A stretch of DNA of 64,000 nt from Altererythrobacter sp. H2. Lineage in GTDB: Bacteria; Pseudomonadota; Alphaproteobacteria; Sphingomonadales; Sphingomonadaceae. Both the position numbers and the translations under genes were made by a program. The notes under the pieces were generated by a model. That model was not told the DNA's origin. It ran no database searches and saw only the letters and a list, made by a program, of their open reading frames with translations. Positions 34,504 to 42,840 of the stretch are shown here, piece by piece. Location of the stretch: contig NZ_CP141285.1 of the NCBI RefSeq assembly GCF_035319885.1, positions 682,001-746,000 on the forward strand, given 5' to 3'. Position 1 is the first letter of the stretch. Every line of letters starts with the position of its first letter.

Positions 34504-35163
34504 TCATCCGTGCCCGCCTTCAAGATGATCATCCAGGAACTTGAAGGAATTGACCTTGCCGATCGTCTTTCCCCCGGCAACCCGGGCCTCGTCAAATACG
34601 GAGTACACCGCCCAGCCGATCACGTCGTGGAACCGCCGGATCGCGCGCGGTTCAAACGGGATGCGCTTGAAGATCACCACGTTGCCGGCGCTGTCCATAC
34701 GCGAGCTTTCCGAATAGCGGGTGTCGTCAATCGCCCAGGCGAACCCCGGCGGGTCGTTGGTGGCGCAGGTACCGCAATAGATACCAATGTCGTGGACGAA
34801 CGAGAACACGCGCCCGTCACGTCCTGCGCGGGTCCGGGTGCGCCAGCCCCGGGCACACAGTGCTTCGATCCCCCTGACCTTGGACAGCGTGCTCCGGGTA
34901 AAGTCATGCAGCTTGCGCGAAACATCGGACCCGGCACTGGCCGCCTCCGGTGGTGGTAGCTCTACGCCAAGCTCAAGCATCGTCAGCTGTAGCAGTTGGA
35001 TGCGCGATGGCAGCAGATCGAGAAAGCTTGCCAGGTTCTCCCGCCGCTGGGCGGGCAACAGAAGGTAACCCTCGCCTTGATGGGGCGCAGCGAACACCGG
35101 ATAGTCGGACACGGCCTGCTCGAAGCGCTTGGCACTGCCGAACAACCGACTGAAAATCGCCAC
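34504..35163 (-). CDS. Hypothetical protein downstream of pyk
   Basis: A 219-residue protein I do not recognise. There is no signal peptide or membrane helix. It has a helical N-terminal half (LASFLDLLPSRIQLLQLTML, about 45-65) and a C-terminal half with a Cys pair (YCGTC) and several aromatic residues. It starts with GTG only 5 bp after the pyk stop, so it is co-transcribed and perhaps co-translated with pyruvate kinase. GTG is the start that best fits the pyk stop. Its function cannot be inferred; a link to carbon metabolism rests on operon position alone. Confidence 0.75.
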   Translation of the reverse strand: MAIFSRLFGSAKRFEQAVSDYPVFAAPHQGEGYLLLPAQRRENLASFLDLLPSRIQLLQLTMLELGVELPPPEAASAGSDVSRKLHDFTRSTLSKVRGIEALCARGWRTRTRAGRDGRVFSFVHDIGIYCGTCATNDPPGFAWAIDDTRYSESSRMDSAGNVVIFKRIPFEPRAIRRFHDVIGWAVYSVFDEARVAGGKTIGKVNSFKFLDDHLEGGHG

Positions 35164-35168
35164 CCGGA

Positions 35169-36653
35169 CTACCCCCCGTGCTTGTCCAGTTCATCCCCGC
35201 TCAGCGTCACCACGTGGAGCAGGTTGGTGCTGCCCGGCGTACCGAACGGCACGCCCGCCAGCGCGATCAGCTTGCTGCCCGCGGTGCCGAAGCCGTGCCG
35301 CAGGGCCATGCGCTTGCCCTTGGCGATCATTTCCTCGAAGCTGCCGATGTCCTTGGTCACCACCGCGTGCGCGCCCCATAGCAGGGCCATGCGCCGCGCG
35401 GTACGGGTCGAGGGGGTCAGTACCAGCATCGGCACTCCGGGCCGTTCCCGCGCCACGCGCCGCGCGGTCGATCCCGATCCGGTGAACACGGTAATTGCGC
35501 TGATTGGCACGGTATCCGCAATTGTCATGCAGGCATGGCTCAAGGCATCCGCCGTGGTTGGCTCGGCCGGGGTTTCGAGGAACCGCACCCGGCCGATATA
35601 GGCCTCGTCCTCCTCCACCTGCTTGGCGATCCGGTGCATGATGGTCACCGCTTCCTCCGGCCATTCGCCTGCGGCCGTTTCCGCGCTCAGCATGACCGCA
35701 TCGGCCCCGTCATAGACCGCGTTGGCCACGTCGCTGACTTCGGCGCGGGTGGGGGCCGGGTTCTCGATCATCGATTCCAGCATCTGGGTCGCCACGATCA
35801 CCGGCTTGCCGGCGGTGCGCGCCTTGTTGACGATCATCTTCTGCAGCGGCGGAACTTCCTGCGGTTCCAGCTCGACCCCCAGGTCACCGCGCGCGACCAT
35901 GATGCCGTCAGCCAGTTCGATGATCTCGTCCAGCCGGCGCACCGCCATCGGTTTTTCGATCTTGGCGCAGAGCGCGCCGCGCCGCTCGCCATTGGGCCCA
36001 GCCATCAGCTTGCGCGCTTCGGCAATGTCTTCCGGGCGCTGGACGAAGCTGAGGCCGATCCAGTCCGCCCCCTGTTCCATCGCGAAGGTCAGGTCGCGCC
36101 GGTCTTTTTCGGTCAGCGCCGGGATCGGCACTTCGGCATCGGGCACATTCACGCCCTTGCGATCCGAGATGACTCCGCCAACCTCGGCCGAGCAGAGGAT
36201 CTCGTTTTCGTCGGCCCTAATCACCCGAAGCCGGATCTTGCCGTCGTTGATCAGCAGCCGCTGGCCCTTGTCGAGCAGGCCGAACAGTTCCGGATGGGGC
36301 AGGTAGCAGCGGGTTTCGTCGCCCGGTTCGGGGTTGCGGTCCAGCGTGAAGTGGCCGGAATGGCGGATCACTGCCTTGCCATCCTTGAACGTGCCCACGC
36401 GCAGCTTGGGGCCCTGCAGATCACAGAAAATGGCGATCGGGCGGGCGAATTCCTTCTCCAGCGCGCGGATCGCCTTGATCGTGTCGGCGTGCGTCGCATG
36501 ATCGCCATGGCTCATGTTGACCCGGAAGGCGTCCACCCCGGCGCGGAACAGCCGCCGCAGCATGTCCGGGTCGCGCGTGGCGGGGCCGGTGGTGGCGAGG
36601 ATCTTGACCTTGCGGCCGCGGGGGCCGACCTTGCGCGTGTCGCTCTTTTGCAT
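35169..36653 (-). CDS. pyk: Pyruvate kinase
   Basis: A 494-residue glycolytic enzyme making pyruvate and ATP from phosphoenolpyruvate. The N-terminus includes KILATTGPATRD and FRVNMSHGDH; the central barrel has ARGDLGVELEPQEVP and TQMLESMIENPAPTRAEVSDVAN, where the catalytic Lys/Mg-binding elements lie. ADAVMLSAETA is also conserved. It is full length. ATG 36653 was taken as the start; it is not far from the divergent DUF1244 gene. It forms a two-gene unit with the unknown gene at 34504-35163. Confidence 0.97.
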   Translation of the reverse strand: MQKSDTRKVGPRGRKVKILATTGPATRDPDMLRRLFRAGVDAFRVNMSHGDHATHADTIKAIRALEKEFARPIAIFCDLQGPKLRVGTFKDGKAVIRHSGHFTLDRNPEPGDETRCYLPHPELFGLLDKGQRLLINDGKIRLRVIRADENEILCSAEVGGVISDRKGVNVPDAEVPIPALTEKDRRDLTFAMEQGADWIGLSFVQRPEDIAEARKLMAGPNGERRGALCAKIEKPMAVRRLDEIIELADGIMVARGDLGVELEPQEVPPLQKMIVNKARTAGKPVIVATQMLESMIENPAPTRAEVSDVANAVYDGADAVMLSAETAAGEWPEEAVTIMHRIAKQVEEDEAYIGRVRFLETPAEPTTADALSHACMTIADTVPISAITVFTGSGSTARRVARERPGVPMLVLTPSTRTARRMALLWGAHAVVTKDIGSFEEMIAKGKRMALRHGFGTAGSKLIALAGVPFGTPGSTNLLHVVTLSGDELDKHGG

Positions 36654-36701
36654 AGGAACACGCTATGGCATGAGCGCGCGGCAACTCAAGGACAGGTTTC
36701 C

Positions 36702-37028
36702 ATGGATACGAATGCGTTTGCCAATCGGGGCGACCAACTCGACCAGCTCGACGATGCTGCTGCGGCCGCGGCGTTCCGCCGGCTGGTGCGCCACCTGCGC
36801 CACCGGCACGATGCGCAGAACATCGATCTGATGGGGCTGGCCGGGTTCTGCCGCAACTGCCTGGCCGACTGGATTCGGGAGGCCGGGTTCGATGGCGACA
36901 AGGAGCCGGCCCGCGCCCTGATCCACGGCATGGCGACGGCGGAATGGAAAGAACGCTACCAGAGCGAGGCAACACCGGAGCAGATCGCGGCGATGGAAGC
37001 CAGTGTGGCGAAGAACGCACAGGATTAA
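36702..37028 (+). CDS. DUF1244 domain protein
   Basis: A 108-residue soluble helical protein of the DUF1244 family, common in Alphaproteobacteria. Its conserved block is GFCRNCLADWIREA with a Cys pair, followed by GMATAEWKERYQ. Structures of the family show a small dimeric helical fold, but its function is unknown. ATG 36702 follows AAGGACAGG. It is encoded directly upstream of gapR with an 81-bp gap and may be co-transcribed. It diverges from pyk. Confidence 0.92.
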   Translation: MDTNAFANRGDQLDQLDDAAAAAAFRRLVRHLRHRHDAQNIDLMGLAGFCRNCLADWIREAGFDGDKEPARALIHGMATAEWKERYQSEATPEQIAAMEASVAKNAQD

Positions 37029-37109
37029 TTTGCGCCAGCGGTTCAAGTCCGCAGCGCGGCTGGCTATCGGATCGCCAACCGATTCACCCCTGATTCTCTG
37101 GAGACACCC

Positions 37110-37367
37110 ATGGCCGACAACGCCGCACGCGAAGCGCAACCCACCGATGACCGCCTGCGCCTGCTGATCGAACGGATCGAGCGCCTCGAGGAAGAGAAGA
37201 AGGGCATCGCTGACGATATCCGCGATGTCTATGCCGAAGCCAAGGCGGTGGGCTACGACGCCAAGATCATGCGCCAGATCGTCCGCCTGCGGAAGATGAA
37301 GCCGGATGACCGTTCGGAAATGGAAATGCTGCTCGATACCTACAAGGCGGCTTTGGGCCTCGGCTGA
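37110..37367 (+). CDS. gapR: GapR-type nucleoid-associated protein (DUF2312)
   Basis: An 85-residue coiled-coil protein of the DUF2312 family. The core [20 protein letters not shown] and [15 protein letters not shown] are conserved. GapR in Caulobacter encircles overtwisted AT-rich DNA ahead of replication forks and stimulates topoisomerases; the length fits. ATG 37110 follows GGAGACACCC. It lies between the DUF1244 and YbjQ-like genes on the same strand, in an arrangement typical of sphingomonads. The family call is secure; the detailed role is carried over from Caulobacter. Confidence 0.94.
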   Translation: MADNAAREAQPTDDRLRLLIERIERLEEEKKGIADDIRDVYAEAKAVGYDAKIMRQIVRLRKMKPDDRSEMEMLLDTYKAALGLG

Positions 37368-37408
37368 TTGCCGCTATCCTGTCCACTGATTGGACAGGAG
37401 AATCACCC

Positions 37409-37756
37409 ATGGGCAGCCCCTGGCAGAACACCGCCGGCATGATCGTATCCACCACCGCAACGCTCGAAGGGCGGCCGGTGCAGCAATATCTCGGCATCGT
37501 CACCGGTGAGGTGATCGTCGGGGCGAACCTGTTCCGTGACCTGTTCGCCTCGATCACCGATATCGTCGGCGGTCGTTCGGGCAAGTACGAGGACGTGCTG
37601 GCCCGCGCGCGCAAGGAAGCCCTCGCCGAAATGGAGGAAGCCGCGCGCCAGCTCGGCGGCAACGCGGTAATCGGGGTCGACATCGATTATGAGGTGCTGG
37701 GCCAGAACGGCTCCATGCTGATGGTCAGCGCCAGCGGCACCGCCGTGCGGGTCTGA
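37409..37756 (+). CDS. YbjQ/DUF74 family protein
   Basis: A 115-residue YbjQ-family protein forming a homopentameric beta/alpha ring. [17 protein letters not shown], the central [12 protein letters not shown] and the [14 protein letters not shown] block are characteristic. The function is unknown; some members bind metals or are induced by stress. ATG 37409 has AGGAGAA upstream; a later ATG at 37442 starts at the conserved core. It follows gapR by 41 bp on the same strand. Confidence 0.9.
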   Translation: MGSPWQNTAGMIVSTTATLEGRPVQQYLGIVTGEVIVGANLFRDLFASITDIVGGRSGKYEDVLARARKEALAEMEEAARQLGGNAVIGVDIDYEVLGQNGSMLMVSASGTAVRV

Positions 37757-37832
37757 CCCACTTTTGGCAGGTTGCCCCGGTTCCGCCCGGCCGCTAGCGC
37801 CACACTAGGGCGACAGTGAGAGGGGCAGGGCA

Positions 37833-38693
37833 CTGGCAACGCAGCTTGAATTCGAAACACGGCAATTCCGCACGGCTGACGGGCTGACGCTGGAAGCTGA
37901 CGTCGGCGGGCCGGAGGGTGCGCCGATGGTCGTGCTGCTGCACGGCGGCGGGCAGACCCGGCACAGCTGGGCGGGCGCGATGCGGGCGCTGGTCAGTGCC
38001 GGGTACCGGGTGCTCAACCTTGACGCGCGCGGGCACGGGATGAGCCAGTGGTCGCCCGCCCGCGCATACGGGTTGCCGGACCGGATCCAGGATATCCACG
38101 CGGTGGTCGAAGGCTGCGCGGTGCCGTTCGCACTGGTCGGCGCTTCGATGGGCGGGCTGACGGCGATCCATGCCATCGGCGAGGGGCTGCGCCCCGCCGC
38201 GCTGGTTCTGGTCGACATCGTGCCGCAGATGGAGCCGGCCGGGGTGGACCGGATCGTCGGCTTCATGAACGCCAACCATGGCGGGTTTGCCAGCCTGGAG
38301 GAAGCCGCCGATGCGGTCGCCGCCTATTACCCCGAGCGGCCCCGGCCGAAGGACCCGACCGGCCTGATGAAGAACCTGCGTCTGAACGAGGACGGGCGGC
38401 TCTACTGGCACTGGGACCCCTCGATGTTCAATGTCGAGGACCCGTCAAACTTCCACGATCCGCTGGCGCGCTCGACCATCAGGCTGGGCCAGCGGCCCGA
38501 GGTGGCGGTGCTGGTGGTGCGCGGGCGGCTGAGCGACATGGTCTCCGATGCCAGCATTGCGGCATTCCACGCTCAGGTCCCCGATGCGGAGGTGCACGAC
38601 ATCGTTGGCGCCGGGCACATGATCGCGGGCGATCGCAACGATGCCTTCAATGCAGCCGTGATCGATTTCCTGGGGAAGAGGCTTCCCGTTTAG
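37833..38693 (+). CDS. Alpha/beta hydrolase, probably starting at CTG
   Basis: A 286-residue hydrolase. The conserved core is HGGGQTRHSW (oxyanion region), NLDARGHGMSQW, the nucleophile GASMGG (Ser105 with this start) and GAGHMIAGDRND supplying His. Upstream of the first in-frame ATG (37926) are 31 codons that read a normal hydrolase N-terminus (FRTADGLTLEADV). An in-frame TAG sits at 37806-37808, and between them there is no ATG, GTG or TTG. The CTG at 37833 preceded by AGGGG at 37821-37825 is the best start. The next gene is yebC. Peroxidase or esterase activity cannot be distinguished. Confidence 0.85.
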   Translation: MATQLEFETRQFRTADGLTLEADVGGPEGAPMVVLLHGGGQTRHSWAGAMRALVSAGYRVLNLDARGHGMSQWSPARAYGLPDRIQDIHAVVEGCAVPFALVGASMGGLTAIHAIGEGLRPAALVLVDIVPQMEPAGVDRIVGFMNANHGGFASLEEAADAVAAYYPERPRPKDPTGLMKNLRLNEDGRLYWHWDPSMFNVEDPSNFHDPLARSTIRLGQRPEVAVLVVRGRLSDMVSDASIAAFHAQVPDAEVHDIVGAGHMIAGDRNDAFNAAVIDFLGKRLPV

Positions 38694-38798
38694 GGGGGCT
38701 GCTTAGGGCAGGGCTGCCTAGGGGCGTTGCCCGCTGCGCCCCCTTTCGCTAGGGGCCAAGGCAATCCAACTCCACACAGGTATGCAAAGCAGGCACCC

Positions 38799-39542
38799 AT
38801 GGCAGGCCATTCCAAATTCAAGAACATCATGCATCGCAAGGGCGCGCAGGACAAAAAGCGCTCGGCGATGTTCTCCAAGCTCAGCCGCGAGATCACCGTG
38901 GCGGCCAAGATGGGCCTGCCCGACCCGGAAATGAACCCGCGCCTGCGGCTGGCGGTCAACGCGGCCAAGGCGCAGTCGATGCCGAAGGACAATATCCAGC
39001 GCGCCATCGACAAGGCCAGCATGGCGGGCGGCGAGGATTACGAGGAAATCCGTTATGAGGGCTATGGCCCGGGCGGGGTGGCGCTGATCGTCGAGGCACT
39101 GACCGACAACCGCAACCGCACCGCCACCAACGTCCGCACCGCGTTCAGCAAGAACGGCGGCAACCTCGGCGCCAGCGGCGCGGTCAGCCACGGGTTCGAG
39201 CGGCTGGGCCTGATCGAATACCCGGCCGGGGCGGGTGACGAGGAGAAGGTGCTCGAAGCCGCCATCGAGGCCGGCGCGGACGATGTCGAAAGCTCCGCGG
39301 ATGGACACACGATCTGGACCGGGATGGACGGCTTGCACGAAGTCGCCAAGGCGCTGGAAGGCGTGCTGGGCGAGGCCGAAAGCGTGAAACTCGCCTGGCG
39401 GCCCAACCTGACCGTCAATGTCAGCGAAGGCGATGCCGCCACTCTGATCAAGCTGATCGACGTGCTGGACGATGATGACGACGTCCAGACCGTGTGGGGC
39501 AACTACGAGATCAGCGACGAGATCATGGAGAAGCTGGGCTGA
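38799..39542 (+). CDS. yebC: YebC/PmpR family regulatory protein
   Basis: A 247-residue protein of the YebC family. It begins [17 protein letters not shown] and contains [22 protein letters not shown] and [21 protein letters not shown], all highly conserved. Members act as transcriptional regulators (PmpR) or as translation factors that relieve ribosome stalling at proline stretches. ATG 38799 is preceded by ACAGG. It stands 10 bp upstream of ruvC, and such yebC-ruvC pairing is widespread, with ruvAB usually following elsewhere. ruvA and ruvB are not in the window. Confidence 0.96.
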   Translation: MAGHSKFKNIMHRKGAQDKKRSAMFSKLSREITVAAKMGLPDPEMNPRLRLAVNAAKAQSMPKDNIQRAIDKASMAGGEDYEEIRYEGYGPGGVALIVEALTDNRNRTATNVRTAFSKNGGNLGASGAVSHGFERLGLIEYPAGAGDEEKVLEAAIEAGADDVESSADGHTIWTGMDGLHEVAKALEGVLGEAESVKLAWRPNLTVNVSEGDAATLIKLIDVLDDDDDVQTVWGNYEISDEIMEKLG

Positions 39543-39552
39543 TCGTGCGCCG

Positions 39553-40023
39553 ATGATCATCCTCGGCCTTGATCCCTCGCTCAGTTGCACCGGCTGGGGC
39601 GTGATCCGGGCCGAGGGATCGCGGCTCAGCCACATCGCCAACGGACAGATTGCCACCGATGCGCGCGCGCCGATGGAGCAGCGGCTCGCCCACCTTCACG
39701 CCGGGGTGACGGCAGTGATCGAGGCCCACCGGCCCGATCGCGGGGCGGTGGAGGAAGTGTTCGTCAACAAGAACCCGCAGTCGACGCTCAAGCTGGCCCA
39801 GGCGCGCGGCAGCGTGCTGGCGGCCTGCGGCGGGTGCCGCCTGCCGGTGCGCGAACATTCCGCGCGGCTGGTCAAGAAGGCGCTGGTCGGCACCGGGGCG
39901 GCGGAAAAGGCCCAGGTCCAGGCCATGTTGCGGGTACTGCTGCCTGGTGTGGTGATTGCCGGCAGTGATGCTGCCGATGCTCTGGCAGTGGCGATTACCG
40001 AGGCAAACCTCGGCCCGCGCTAG
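39553..40023 (+). CDS. ruvC: Holliday junction resolvase RuvC
   Basis: A 156-residue endonuclease cutting Holliday junctions made in recombination. The acidic catalytic residues are visible: Asp7 in IILGLDPSL, Glu in [12 protein letters not shown] and two Asp in [12 protein letters not shown] near the C-terminus. The length is slightly short but complete. The ATG starts 10 bp after the yebC stop, indicating one transcript. The stop is at the 3' end of the convergent membrane protein gene. Confidence 0.97.
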   Translation: MIILGLDPSLSCTGWGVIRAEGSRLSHIANGQIATDARAPMEQRLAHLHAGVTAVIEAHRPDRGAVEEVFVNKNPQSTLKLAQARGSVLAACGGCRLPVREHSARLVKKALVGTGAAEKAQVQAMLRVLLPGVVIAGSDAADALAVAITEANLGPR

Positions 40024-40431
40024 CTATTCTGCAGTGCGCGCTGCGCCCGCATCCAGCCGGCGCAGCGCCTGGGCCCCGCGAATGCCTTGTGCCACTGTCA
40101 GCAGCAGGACACCGATCACGATGTATTCGTAGCTCTCCGGCTTGATCGAGAACATGCCCACGGCCAGAATTACCCCGAACACCAGAACGGCCACGGCCCA
40201 ATAGAGGCCCCTGCCGTGCCAGAGGCGGTATGCGGCAACCAGGCACATCACCACGAGCAGGCCGATCAGCGCCAATCCCACCGTGGCCACATCGCTGGAG
40301 AACAGGATATCGGAAGACAGGACCCCTGCGGCAATGGTCAGTCCGCCCAGCAGGAGGCAGCCAAGAGTGCCTTGCTGCGCAGCGCTGAGCGCGCCTGTGC
40401 GGGTTCCGAGATCGGCGTTACGGAACGGCAT
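40024..40431 (-). CDS. Four-helix membrane protein, unknown
   Basis: A 135-residue protein with four hydrophobic segments (about 20-37, 47-70, 80-100 and 105-122) and a basic C-terminus. It lacks recognisable family motifs. ATG 40431 has AAGGGA upstream; an earlier in-frame start adds 17 residues. The stop lies one base after the ruvC stop. Function unknown. Confidence 0.8.
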   Translation of the reverse strand: MPFRNADLGTRTGALSAAQQGTLGCLLLGGLTIAAGVLSSDILFSSDVATVGLALIGLLVVMCLVAAYRLWHGRGLYWAVAVLVFGVILAVGMFSIKPESYEYIVIGVLLLTVAQGIRGAQALRRLDAGAARTAE

Positions 40432-40540
40432 ATACAATTTCCCTTGCGGCGTGCCATCTCTGCTTTCACGAAGGCGAAACACGGGTCAAGCACGCGATAC
40501 GTCAGCGTCCCTTCATAGCACGGATGGCACCAGCTCAGGC

Positions 40541-40888
40541 ATGACAATCGAACTCTACGGTATTCCGAATTGCGACACGGTCAAGAAGGCACGCAAGTGG
40601 CTGGATTTGCACGGCCTTGATCATGTCTTTCATGACTACAAGAAGGAAGGGATCGACCCTGAAAGGCTCGCCGGCTGGTGCGATGCACAAAGTTGGGACG
40701 TCCTGCTGAACCGCCGCGGCACTACCTTTCGCGCATTGCCCGATGCCGACAAGCAGGGAATCGACCGCGCCAAGGCGCTTACGCTGATGGCCGCACACAC
40801 CAGCCTGATCAAGCGCCCGGTGGTCGAGCATCCGGGCGGGCTGCTGGTCGGGTTTGACGCCCCTGCGTGGGAGGCCGCCCTGTGCTGA
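40541..40888 (+). CDS. ArsC/Spx-family (YffB-like) protein
   Basis: A 115-residue thioredoxin-fold protein of the arsenate-reductase-like family. GIPNCDTVKKARKWL at residues 7-21 contains the single active-site Cys11; the later part, GLDHVFHDYKKEGID and LIKRPVVEHPGG, is typical of YffB. Single-cysteine members are glutathione-dependent thiol enzymes of unknown substrate, not confirmed arsenate reductases. ATG 40541 was chosen on the motif; no strong ribosome site. Its stop overlaps the next gene's start region (GTG 40882), suggesting coupling with the phosphodiesterase. Confidence 0.9.
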   Translation: MTIELYGIPNCDTVKKARKWLDLHGLDHVFHDYKKEGIDPERLAGWCDAQSWDVLLNRRGTTFRALPDADKQGIDRAKALTLMAAHTSLIKRPVVEHPGGLLVGFDAPAWEAALC

Positions 40889-41913
40889 GGATATTGCTGA
40901 TGGTTGCACTCACTATGGCTTCCGTTCCGGTTTCTGCTCAGGTGCTGGTGATCGCGCATCGCGGCGCCAGCGGCGAGCGGCCCGAGCACACGCTGGCCGC
41001 CTACGAGCGCGGTATTGACCAGGGCGCGGACTATATCGAGCCCGATCTGGTGGTGACGAAAGACGGCGTCCTGGTTGCCCGGCACGAGAACGAGATTTCG
41101 GAAACGACGGACGTCGCCAGCCGGACCGAATTTGCCGATCGCCAGCGCTCCAAGACCATCGATGGCGTGCTGGTGACCGGCTGGTTCGCGGAGGATTTCA
41201 CCCTGGCCGAACTGCGCACCCTTCGCGCGCGGGAGCGCCTGCCCGGCCTGCGCCCGCAGAACGTGCCGTTTGACGGGCTGTGGCAGGTGCCGACGCTGGA
41301 AGAGGTGGTCAGGCTGGTCCGCGCCAAGGAAGCGGAAACCGGGCGCCGGATCGGGATCTATCCGGAACTCAAGCACCCGGAATTCCTGCTCCAGTCCGAA
41401 GGGATCGATACGGTTGATCTGCTGCTGCTGGAACTGAAGCGGCTGGGGGTGACGGCGGACGATCCGGTCTTCATCCAGAGTTTCGAAATCGCGCCCCTGC
41501 GGCGGCTGAAGCAGCGCAGCGGGTTCAGGCTGGTGCAACTGGTCTCGGTCGACGGCGGTCCCGCCGATGAGCCGGGCATGACCTATGCCGAGATGATCAG
41601 CCCGACCGGGCTCGCCGCTGTGGCCGGATATGCCGATGCGGTCGGCGCGGACATGCGGCTGGTGATCGGCAGTGACGGCAGGCCGACTGCGCTGGTGGCC
41701 GATGCCCGCGCCGCGGGGCTGGACGTCCACGCCTGGACCCTGCGCAAGGAAAACGCCTTCCTCCCGCCAAGCCTGCAGGGTGCAGGCGGGGAGGGCGCAC
41801 GCGGGTGCATGGAAACGCTGTTTTCCATGCTCGCCCAGACGGGAGTCACGGGTGTCTTTACCGATGATCCCGCCCTGGCTGTGGCGGCGCGCGGCGGGAA
41901 AGGCTGCCGCTAA
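40882..41913 (+). CDS. glpQ: Periplasmic glycerophosphodiester phosphodiesterase
   Basis: A 343-residue exported GDPD enzyme that hydrolyses deacylated phospholipids to glycerol-3-phosphate and an alcohol. The GTG start at 40882 follows GGGAGG and gives a signal peptide ending SVPVSAQ (about residue 19). The TIM-barrel signature is HRGASGERPEHTLAAYERG, then IEPDLVVTKDG and IYPELKHPE, matching the metal and catalytic His/Glu/Asp residues. It overlaps the ArsC-like gene by seven bases. A REP-like palindrome lies between its stop and the convergent ubiG. The GlpQ name reflects the periplasmic form; the exact substrate is unknown. Confidence 0.9.
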   Translation: MLRILLMVALTMASVPVSAQVLVIAHRGASGERPEHTLAAYERGIDQGADYIEPDLVVTKDGVLVARHENEISETTDVASRTEFADRQRSKTIDGVLVTGWFAEDFTLAELRTLRARERLPGLRPQNVPFDGLWQVPTLEEVVRLVRAKEAETGRRIGIYPELKHPEFLLQSEGIDTVDLLLLELKRLGVTADDPVFIQSFEIAPLRRLKQRSGFRLVQLVSVDGGPADEPGMTYAEMISPTGLAAVAGYADAVGADMRLVIGSDGRPTALVADARAAGLDVHAWTLRKENAFLPPSLQGAGGEGARGCMETLFSMLAQTGVTGVFTDDPALAVAARGGKGCR

Positions 41914-41926
41914 TCGTTTCTTCCTC

Positions 41927-42016
41927 GTCATTGCGAGGCCGCAGGCCGCGGCAATCCAGATTCATCGTGCTCCGACGCCCTGGATTGCCGCGTCGGCTTC
42001 GCCTCCTCGCAATGAC
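41927..42016. repeat. REP-like palindromic element
   Basis: A nested inverted repeat between two convergent genes. GTCATTGCGAGG (41927-41938) pairs with CCTCGCAATGAC (42005-42016), and inside it GCGGCAATCCAG (41948-41959) pairs with CTGGATTGCCGC (41980-41991). The outer and inner arms are perfect. Elements with TCATTGCGAG and GGCAATCCAG are dispersed in many alphaproteobacterial genomes. It may also act as a bidirectional terminator here. Confidence 0.85.
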
Positions 42017-42027
42017 GGAAACCGGAA

Positions 42028-42789
42028 TTAATCGGCTCGGGTTGCCGACAGGATGTAGTTGAGCGACAGGTCGGCTGAGAGGTGCAGCCCGCGCGCGGGC
42101 GAGAAGGCGATGCCCTGCATTGCGCCGACGGCAAAACCGGCTTCCCCCAGCATGTCGGCCAGTTCCTCGGGCGTGATGAAGTCTTCCCAGTGGTGTGTTC
42201 CGCGCGGGATCAGGCCCAGCGTCTCGGCCCCGCCCACCATCAGCAGGCGGCTCTTCGCGGTCCGGTTGGGGGTGGAGAGGACCAGCAATCCGCCGGGAGC
42301 CAGCCGTGCCGCCAGCGCGGCGATGAACGCGCGCTTGTCAGCAACGTGTTCGATCACCTCCATCGCGGTGACGAGGTCGAACTGGCCAATGTCGAGCGCA
42401 CCGACCTCGCCTGCCATGTAGCGCACATCGAGCCCGGAACCTTCGGCATGGGCAGCGGCGGCGGCGACATTTTCCGGCGCGGCGTCAACCCCGGTCACAC
42501 TCGCACCGAGCCGGGCCAGCGGCTCGCACAGCAATCCTGCGCCGCAGCCGACATCGAGCGCGCTCTTGCCAGCGAGCGGCTTGCCGGAGGCGGGGGACAG
42601 GGCCCAGTGCCAGTCGATCGCGTCGCGCAGGAAGCCCAGCCGCACCGGGTTCAGGCGGTGGAGCATGGCCGAGGAACCCTTCGGATCCCACCATTCGCGC
42701 GCCAGCTGGCCGAAATGGGCGGCCTCTTCCGGGCGGATGGTTGTGGCGCCTGTAGAATTGCTACGCGTGTGCGTGGTTGCATCGGTCAT
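42028..42789 (-). CDS. ubiG: Ubiquinone biosynthesis O-methyltransferase UbiG
   Basis: A 253-residue SAM-dependent methyltransferase that methylates 2-polyprenyl-6-hydroxyphenol and demethylubiquinol. The N-terminus AREWWDPKGSSAMLHRLNPVR and the SAM motif ALDVGCGAGLLCEPLARLG are diagnostic, and IPRGTHHWEDFITP follows. It is full length. It diverges from lysC across 51 bp. The stop is next to the REP-like element. Confidence 0.96.
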   Translation of the reverse strand: MTDATTHTRSNSTGATTIRPEEAAHFGQLAREWWDPKGSSAMLHRLNPVRLGFLRDAIDWHWALSPASGKPLAGKSALDVGCGAGLLCEPLARLGASVTGVDAAPENVAAAAAHAEGSGLDVRYMAGEVGALDIGQFDLVTAMEVIEHVADKRAFIAALAARLAPGGLLVLSTPNRTAKSRLLMVGGAETLGLIPRGTHHWEDFITPEELADMLGEAGFAVGAMQGIAFSPARGLHLSADLSLNYILSATRAD

Positions 42790-42840
42790 GCCTGATGGCT
42801 AGCAGCACCCACGCACAGCATCCAGCACGGAGACGCCCGC

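Noticed and set aside
37029-37109. tRNA T-arm-like GGTTCAAGTCC near 37041
   Set aside because: The gap is only 81 bp, no acceptor or anticodon stem can be formed, and no CCA end is present.
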